Shown here: positions 4,191 to 9,104 of the stretch, one piece after another
Layout of the letters: each line of letters opens with the position of its first letter
Position numbering within the stretch: position 1 is the first letter of the stretch
DNA from: Clostridia bacterium
GTDB taxonomy: Bacteria > Bacillota > Clostridia > Christensenellales > Borkfalkiaceae
Assembly (NCBI GenBank): GCA_017646555.1
Contig: JAGCMG010000054.1
Coordinates: 1-9,104, forward strand
Direction of reading: 5' to 3'
DNA length: 9,104 nucleotides
Made by a program: the position numbers and the translations under genes
The notes under the pieces: generated by a model
The model's database searches: none
The model's input: the letters and a program-made list of their open reading frames with translations, nothing else
What the model was told of the DNA's origin: nothing

Positions 4191-6107
4191 ATGGACGAAA
4201 CCAATAAAGTAACGGCTAATTATGGTGAAAGTCAAATTCAAGTACTTGAAGGACTTGACCCAGTTAGAAAAAGACCGGGTATGTATATCGGTTCAACTGA
4301 CGAACGTGGGCTTCATCATTTGGTGCAAGAAATCGTTGATAACGCCATTGACGAGGCGTTGAGTGGATATTGTAATACCATTACCGTTAGAATAAATAAA
4401 GACGGCTCTTGTACCGTTATGGACAATGGTAGGGGTATACCTACGGCTATTCACCATACCGAAAAAATTTCCGCGGTTGAAGTAGTTTTAACTAAACTTC
4501 ACGCTGGTGGTAAATTCGGTGGTGGTGGATATAAAATTTCCGGTGGTTTACACGGCGTTGGTTTATCCGTAGTTAACGCGCTTTCAGAATGGCTCACCGT
4601 TGAAGTTTTTCAAAACGGCAACCACTACAAACAAAACTATAACCGTGGTATTCCGCAAGCGCCACTTTCGATAGTTGGGACTGCTGATTTTACTGGTACT
4701 TGGGTAACTTTTATGCCTGATGCGGAAATCTTTGAAACTACTGAATTCGTTTACGATAATATTAAAACAAGACTTCGCGAACTTGCTTATCTCAATAAAG
4801 GCTTAACAATTAAAATTTGCGACGAAAGAGAAGGTAAGGAAAGGTCAGATACTTATTTATACGAAGGTGGTATTGCGCACTTTGTTGAAGACCTTAATAA
4901 AAACACCGAAACACTTTTACCTAAGGCGTTCTATTTCGACGTTTTCTACGGCGATACGGAAATTGAAGTTGCTCTTCAATACAACCAAGGTTATAGTGAA
5001 ACGATTTACGCTTTCGCTAACAATATTAACACGGAAGAAGGTGGTACGCATTTAGACGGGTTCAAACAATCGCTTACTAAACTTATGAACGATTCGGGTA
5101 AAAAACTCAACGTGTTTAAGGGCGACGAAAAAGTTTCAGGCGAAGACGTTAGAGAAGGTTTGACGGCAGTTATTTCGGTTAAACTTACCGAACCACAATT
5201 CGAAGGTCAAACCAAAACTAAACTTGGTAATAGCGAAATTAAATCGCTTGTAACCAAGGCTATGAACGAATATTTCGGCTCGTTTATTGAAGAAAATCCT
5301 AACGTTGCTAAAGAACTTTTAATTAAGTGTTTAACGGCACAACGCGTTAGAGAGGCTACGCGTCAAGCCCGTGAAAATATGAGAAGAAAGGGTGCGCTTG
5401 AATCAACCACTCTTCCAGGTAAACTTGCAGATTGTTCAGAAAAAAACCCTGAACTTTGTGAAATCTTCCTTGTCGAAGGGGACTCTGCAGGTGGTTCGGC
5501 AAAAGGTGGTAGAGATAGACGTTTCCAAGCGATTTTACCGCTTCGTGGTAAAATCTTAAACGTTGAAAAGGCACGTATTAACAGAGTTTTAGAAAACGAA
5601 GAAATTAAAGCAATGATAACTGCTTTCGGTGCAGGCATGACGGATAATTTTGATATCACTAAGTTAAGATACGATAGAATTATCTGTATGACCGACGCGG
5701 ACGTTGACGGTTCACACATTAGAATACTTTTATTAACTTTCTTCTTTAGATTTATGCGCCCACTTGTTGAACAAGGGCACGTATATATCGCTCAACCACC
5801 GCTTTACAAGGCGTCAAAGGGTAAAGTTGATAAATATCTTTACTCGGATGAACAACTCGCTCAGTACCTTGCTGAAAACGGCAAATGCGACGTTCAACGC
5901 TATAAAGGTCTTGGCGAAATGGACCCAGTTCAACTTTGGGAAACCACTATGAACCCTGAAACCAGAACGCTTTTACGTGTTTCAATGAAAGACGCTGTTG
6001 AGGCTAATGAAATGTTCACGCTTTTAATGGGTGAAAAACCTGAACTTCGCAGACAGTTTATCGAAGATAACGCTGAATTTGCAAAACAATTAGATTTAGA
6101 TATTTAA
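4191..6107 (+). CDS. gyrB: DNA gyrase subunit B
   Basis: This is a 638-residue ATPase subunit of DNA gyrase, the cytosolic A2B2 enzyme that introduces negative supercoils; its length is typical of Firmicute GyrB. Domains in order are the GHKL ATPase (about 1-225), with E47 as the catalytic base, N51, and D78 in DNGRGIP; the transducer (about 226-395), with K342 in the QTKTK loop contacting ATP; and the TOPRIM domain (about 423-537), with E429 in EGDSAGG and D502, D504 and D506 in TDADVDGSH binding Mg. The C-terminal part carries QRYKGLGEM (569-577) and ends in a typical RRQFIEDNA-type tail. No key residue is missing. Adjacent gyrA argues against ParE. AAGAGGTG (4179-4186) sets the start. It forms an operon with gyrA, 12 nt downstream. 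No recF, dnaN or dnaA precedes it, unlike the classical origin cluster. Confidence 0.98.
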   Translation: MDETNKVTANYGESQIQVLEGLDPVRKRPGMYIGSTDERGLHHLVQEIVDNAIDEALSGYCNTITVRINKDGSCTVMDNGRGIPTAIHHTEKISAVEVVLTKLHAGGKFGGGGYKISGGLHGVGLSVVNALSEWLTVEVFQNGNHYKQNYNRGIPQAPLSIVGTADFTGTWVTFMPDAEIFETTEFVYDNIKTRLRELAYLNKGLTIKICDEREGKERSDTYLYEGGIAHFVEDLNKNTETLLPKAFYFDVFYGDTEIEVALQYNQGYSETIYAFANNINTEEGGTHLDGFKQSLTKLMNDSGKKLNVFKGDEKVSGEDVREGLTAVISVKLTEPQFEGQTKTKLGNSEIKSLVTKAMNEYFGSFIEENPNVAKELLIKCLTAQRVREATRQARENMRRKGALESTTLPGKLADCSEKNPELCEIFLVEGDSAGGSAKGGRDRRFQAILPLRGKILNVEKARINRVLENEEIKAMITAFGAGMTDNFDITKLRYDRIICMTDADVDGSHIRILLLTFFFRFMRPLVEQGHVYIAQPPLYKASKGKVDKYLYSDEQLAQYLAENGKCDVQRYKGLGEMDPVQLWETTMNPETRTLLRVSMKDAVEANEMFTLLMGEKPELRRQFIEDNAEFAKQLDLDI

Positions 6108-6119
6108 GGGGAGTGAAAG

Positions 6120-8699
6120 ATGGCTAAAAAAGAAGCGAGCCCGGAACTTACCGCGGCATTTAAAGAAACCCTTTCAAAAACCAAAATTATTAATATTGAA
6201 GTAGAAGAAGAATTGCGTAAATCCTTTATGTCATACGCTATGGCAGTTAACGTTTCAAGAGCGATACCTGACGTAAGGGACGGGCTTAAACCTGTTCACA
6301 GAAGAATTCTTTACGCTATGCACGAACTTGGTTTAACGCACGATAAAGGCTTTAAAAAGTGTGCTAAAATCGTCGGTGAAGTGCTCGGTAAATTCCACCC
6401 ACACGGTGATAGTTCAGTTTACGACGCTTTGGTTAGACTTGCGCAAGATTTTTCTATTAATTTCCCACTTGTAGACGGGCACGGTAACTTCGGTTCGGTC
6501 GACGGGGACCCAGCGGCTGCATATCGTTATACCGAAGCAAGACTTTCTAAACTTTCACAAGAAATGCTCCGTGAAATTGAAAAGGAAACGGTAGATTTTT
6601 ACCCTAACTTCGACGATACGGAAATGCAACCTGTTGTTTTACCATCACGTTTTCCTAACGTATTAGTTAACGGTGCTGACGGTATAGCGGTTGGTATGGC
6701 AACTAATATTCCACCACACAATTTGGCTGAATGTATCGACGGTTGCGTTGCTATTTTAGATAATCCTGAAATTACGCCTGACGAACTTATGGAATTTATT
6801 CCTGCGCCTGATTTCCCAACCTGTGCTGTTATTATGGGTAGAGCTGGCATTAAGCAAGCGTATAGAACGGGCCGTGGCGGTTTGGTTTTAAGAGCAAAAA
6901 CTGAAATTGAAGACTTTGCTAACGGCACAAGAGAAAGAATTGTCGTTACTGAACTTCCTTATCAAGTAAATAAAGCGCTTTTAATTAAAACGATGGCTGA
7001 TTACGTTAAAGATAAGAAACTTGAAGGTATTTCAGACATTAAGGACGAATCCGATAGACACGGTATGCGTATCGTTATCGATATAAAGAAAGACGCTAAC
7101 GCACAAGTCGTGTTAAATTCGTTGTTTAAGCACACTAATTTACAAGTAAAAGTGGGTATAATTATGCTCGTACTTGTAAACGGTGAGCCTAAAGTATGTT
7201 CGTTAAGAGAGATTTTAGATAATTATATCGCTCATCAAATGCAAGTGATTACTCGTAGAACGCGTTATGACTTAACTAAAATGCTTGAGCGTGAACATAT
7301 CTTAAAAGGTTTAGTTATTGCTCTTAACAATATTGATGAAGTAATAAATATTATTCGTAGTTCAAAAGACAAGTACGAAGCAACTGATAAACTTATTTCA
7401 ACCTTTGAACTTTCAGATAAACAAGCAAATGCAATTTTGGAAATGAGATTGCAACGCTTAACTTCTTTAGAAGTTGAAAAATTAAAAGATGAACTTGCTG
7501 AATTAGAAATTTCTATTAAAGATTTACAAGATATTTTGGCTAACGAACAACGCGTTAGAGATATCGTTAAGGCTGACCTTTTAACCGTTAAAGAAAAATA
7601 TGCAAGCCCAAGAAAATCTGAACTTTCATACGATTACGGTGAAATTGATATTGCCGACCTTATTGAAAAGCAAGATATCGTTATTTCAATGACGCATATG
7701 GGTTACGTTAAACGTATTCCTGTATCCGAATACAAATCGCAACGCCGTGGTGGTAAAGGCATTATCGCTCACAAGCCGAAAGAAGAAGATTTCGTTGAAA
7801 ATATGTACGTTTCTTCAACGCACGACGATATATTATTCTTTACGAACTTTGGTAAAGTTTACAGCATTAAAGGTTATGAAATTCCTGAAGCGCAAAGAAT
7901 TGCTCGTGGTAGGGCAATAGTTAACCTTATTCAATTATCGCAAGGCGAAAAGGTTGAAGCGTTAATTCCTATTTCAGACGAAATGAAAGCCGACTTCAAG
8001 GTTAAAGAAGAAAATGGCGAAGAGGTTCCGTGCATTATTATGGCAACCAAGAACGGTCTTATTAAAAAGACTTCTATTGCTGAATTTGAAAGCATTAGAA
8101 AGGTTGGTAAGATTGCAATTTCAATCGTTGATGGTGACGAACTTATTTCCGTTGGCTTAACCAAGGGTGAAGATGAAATTATTATTGCATCACACGACGG
8201 TAAATGTATTAGATTTAGCGAAAAAGACGTTCGTCCTATGGGTAGAGATACGCGTGGTGTTAAGAGTATGGAATTATCGTCTACTGACTATATCGTTGAT
8301 ATGCTCGTAGTTGATAAAGATAAAGAAATCATCACTATGTCGGAAAACGGCTATGGTAAGCGTTCTTCGCTTGAAGATTATAGATTACAACAACGTGCTG
8401 GTAAAGGTATTAAGGCAGGCGTGTTTAACGAACAAACGGGTAAACTTGCTAACCTTAAACAAGTTTCTGATGAAGAAGACGTTATGTGTATTGCTGATAA
8501 CGGCACGATTATTAGAATTCACGCTAATGAAATTAGCCGAATCGGTCGTGATACGAAAGGCGTTCATATTATGAGATTAAATTCGGGCAAAATTGCAACG
8601 ATTGCTATTACACCTGCAAGCAAGGATGAAGAATTTGATGAAGAAAATCCTGACGGCGTAGAAAGCGCTGTAGTTAATGAAAGTGCTGACAATGAATAA
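6120..8699 (+). CDS. gyrA: DNA gyrase subunit A
   Basis: This is an 859-residue breakage-reunion and DNA-wrapping subunit of gyrase. The N-terminal winged-helix/tower domain holds the active-site Y137 (RYTEAR), preceded by R136. The quinolone-binding helix reads HPHGDSSVYDA, with Ser at 98 and Asp at 102, the equivalents of E. coli S83 and D87, so the common resistance substitutions are absent. The C-terminal beta-pinwheel contains the canonical GyrA box QRRGGKG (541-547), which separates GyrA from ParC, and a second similar motif, QQRAGKG (757-763). The N-terminus is about 14 residues longer than in B. subtilis. The last 28 residues are an acidic tail (11 Asp/Glu, one Lys). GGAG (6110-6113) lies 6 nt before the ATG and supports this start. 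The gene follows gyrB by 12 nt and ends the operon. Confidence 0.98.
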   Translation: MAKKEASPELTAAFKETLSKTKIINIEVEEELRKSFMSYAMAVNVSRAIPDVRDGLKPVHRRILYAMHELGLTHDKGFKKCAKIVGEVLGKFHPHGDSSVYDALVRLAQDFSINFPLVDGHGNFGSVDGDPAAAYRYTEARLSKLSQEMLREIEKETVDFYPNFDDTEMQPVVLPSRFPNVLVNGADGIAVGMATNIPPHNLAECIDGCVAILDNPEITPDELMEFIPAPDFPTCAVIMGRAGIKQAYRTGRGGLVLRAKTEIEDFANGTRERIVVTELPYQVNKALLIKTMADYVKDKKLEGISDIKDESDRHGMRIVIDIKKDANAQVVLNSLFKHTNLQVKVGIIMLVLVNGEPKVCSLREILDNYIAHQMQVITRRTRYDLTKMLEREHILKGLVIALNNIDEVINIIRSSKDKYEATDKLISTFELSDKQANAILEMRLQRLTSLEVEKLKDELAELEISIKDLQDILANEQRVRDIVKADLLTVKEKYASPRKSELSYDYGEIDIADLIEKQDIVISMTHMGYVKRIPVSEYKSQRRGGKGIIAHKPKEEDFVENMYVSSTHDDILFFTNFGKVYSIKGYEIPEAQRIARGRAIVNLIQLSQGEKVEALIPISDEMKADFKVKEENGEEVPCIIMATKNGLIKKTSIAEFESIRKVGKIAISIVDGDELISVGLTKGEDEIIIASHDGKCIRFSEKDVRPMGRDTRGVKSMELSSTDYIVDMLVVDKDKEIITMSENGYGKRSSLEDYRLQQRAGKGIKAGVFNEQTGKLANLKQVSDEEDVMCIADNGTIIRIHANEISRIGRDTKGVHIMRLNSGKIATIAITPASKDEEFDEENPDGVESAVVNESADNE

Positions 8700-8707
8700 T
8701 TAACAAT

Positions 8708-8735
8708 AAAAGCCACCGAATTATCGGTGGCTTTT
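8708..8735 (+). terminator. Rho-independent terminator after gyrA, possibly bidirectional
   Basis: This is a perfect 12-bp stem, AAAAGCCACCGA (8708-8719) with TCGGTGGCTTTT (8724-8735), around an ATTA loop. The 3' arm itself ends in TTTT. On the minus strand the other arm also ends in TTTT, so it could stop transcription arriving from rpmB too. Confidence 0.9.
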
Positions 8736-8773
8736 AAATTGATTTATAGATAAAATATTTATTAAAATGCAAC

Positions 8774-8798
8774 AAAAAAGACCGTAAAAATACGGTCT
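8774..8798 (-). terminator. Rho-independent terminator of rpmB
   Basis: Read on the minus strand, AGACCGTA (8798-8791) pairs with TACGGTCT (8786-8779) around a TTTT loop, and five T residues follow (8778-8774). It lies 17 nt past the rpmB stop codon and faces the gyrA terminator. Confidence 0.88.
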
Positions 8799-8815
8799 AA
8801 ATCGGTAATTATAAA

Positions 8816-9007
8816 TTACGCTCTTTCTACTTTGCCACTTTTTAAGCAACGTGCACAAACGTATTCCGATTTAACGGTGCCATCAGCCTTTTTAACGTTA
8901 ACTTTTTGTAAGTTAGCATTAAAAGAAACCGGAGTCTTTCTGTTAGAATGGCTAACCAAGTTACCGGATAATTTACCTTTACCACATACGCTACATACTC
9001 TGCTCAT
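8816..9007 (-). CDS. rpmB: Large ribosomal subunit protein bL28
   Basis: This is a 63-residue basic protein of the 50S subunit. It has the typical L28 features: an N-terminal CSVCGKG with C5 and C8, the SHSNRKTP segment (19-26) that contacts 23S rRNA, a VNVKKADGTVK strand pair, and CARC with C51 and C54 near the end. The four cysteines form a zinc-ribbon-type site, the C-plus form of L28. Many bacteria also have zinc-free paralogs induced under zinc shortage. The start is firm: GGAGGTG on the minus strand (9019-9013) lies 5 nt before the ATG. The gene converges on gyrA, with terminators for both strands in between. It is monocistronic as far as visible. Confidence 0.97.
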   Translation of the reverse strand: MSRVCSVCGKGKLSGNLVSHSNRKTPVSFNANLQKVNVKKADGTVKSEYVCARCLKSGKVERA

Positions 9008-9047
9008 AAGAACACCTCCATTAAGGCGAAATAATTTTAACTATAAT

Positions 9048-9076
9048 ACTCTAACATAATTTGCCGAAAAATGCAA
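9048..9076 (-). promoter_or_regulatory. Weakly supported promoter of rpmB
   Basis: On the minus strand, TTGCAT (9076-9071, 4/6) and TAGAGT (9053-9048, 4/6) are 17 nt apart, with an expected start about 35 nt before the ATG. A better -10-like box, TATTAT (9048-9043), has no matching -35 at normal spacing. A promoter is expected here, but the exact site is uncertain. Confidence 0.3.
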
Positions 9077-9104
9077 CGATTTTTTAGTGTTTTTATAAAA
9101 ATAT

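Noticed and set aside
5356..5719. Antisense open frames inside gyrB
   Set aside because: They lie opposite the conserved TOPRIM coding region, have no ribosome-binding site and show no recognisable protein features.
6408..6425. Quinolone-resistance substitutions in GyrA
   Set aside because: The key positions equivalent to E. coli 83 and 87 are Ser and Asp, the susceptible-type residues.
4191..8699. Topoisomerase IV genes parE-parC instead of gyrB-gyrA
   Set aside because: The A subunit has the canonical GyrA box QRRGGKG and a full pinwheel C-terminal domain, and the B subunit has Firmicute GyrB length and ending.
8832..9059. Plus-strand open frame over rpmB
   Set aside because: It is the shadow of the minus-strand L28 gene, which has the conserved cysteines and a perfect Shine-Dalgarno.

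Overview
The window is an AT-rich bacterial chromosome segment from a spore-forming Firmicute, most likely an uncultured member of Clostridia. Three things support this. A YabP-YabQ-DivIC gene string is present, which is characteristic of endospore formers. A consensus-like sporulation sigma-E promoter lies upstream of yabP. GyrB, GyrA and the four-cysteine ribosomal protein L28 all have a Gram-positive character. No mobile element, CRISPR array, tRNA or rRNA gene was seen, and every gene is intact except the first, which is cut by the window edge.

Layout. (1) Bases 1-312 hold the end of a probable SPOCS/DUF3794-type protein, closed by a strong terminator. (2) Bases 382-1080 hold a stand-alone calcineurin-like metallophosphoesterase with no Shine-Dalgarno; its putative promoter would start transcription at or next to the ATG. 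A terminator follows. (3) Bases 1164-3995 form a tightly packed operon: yabP, yabQ, divIC, a Ppx/GppA-family phosphatase, and an M50-like membrane metalloprotease with a long soluble tail. All four junctions overlap (1, 20, 1 and 11 nt) and the operon ends in a terminator near 4011-4046. A sigma-E-type promoter precedes yabP. A second, housekeeping-type promoter lies inside the 3' end of yabQ, so divIC and the downstream genes can be transcribed during growth while yabPQ stays under sporulation control. (4) Bases 4091-8735 form the gyrase operon gyrB-gyrA, with a near-consensus extended -10 promoter, an AT-only hairpin at the predicted transcription start and a terminator. (5) rpmB (ribosomal protein L28) is convergent on the minus strand, with its own terminator.

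Biologically, the region joins spore cortex assembly (YabP/YabQ), the divisome (DivIC), possible alarmone or polyphosphate metabolism (Ppx/GppA), membrane proteolysis (M50-like), DNA supercoiling (gyrase) and translation (L28). The parts most worth a second look are regulatory: the sigma-E/sigma-A split inside one overlapping operon, the dyad on the divIC promoter, the palindrome at the gyrB start, and the possibly leaderless phosphoesterase mRNA. Among the proteins, the M50-like protease is the least understood. I did not find a convincing wholly new multi-gene system; most of the window is core genome.
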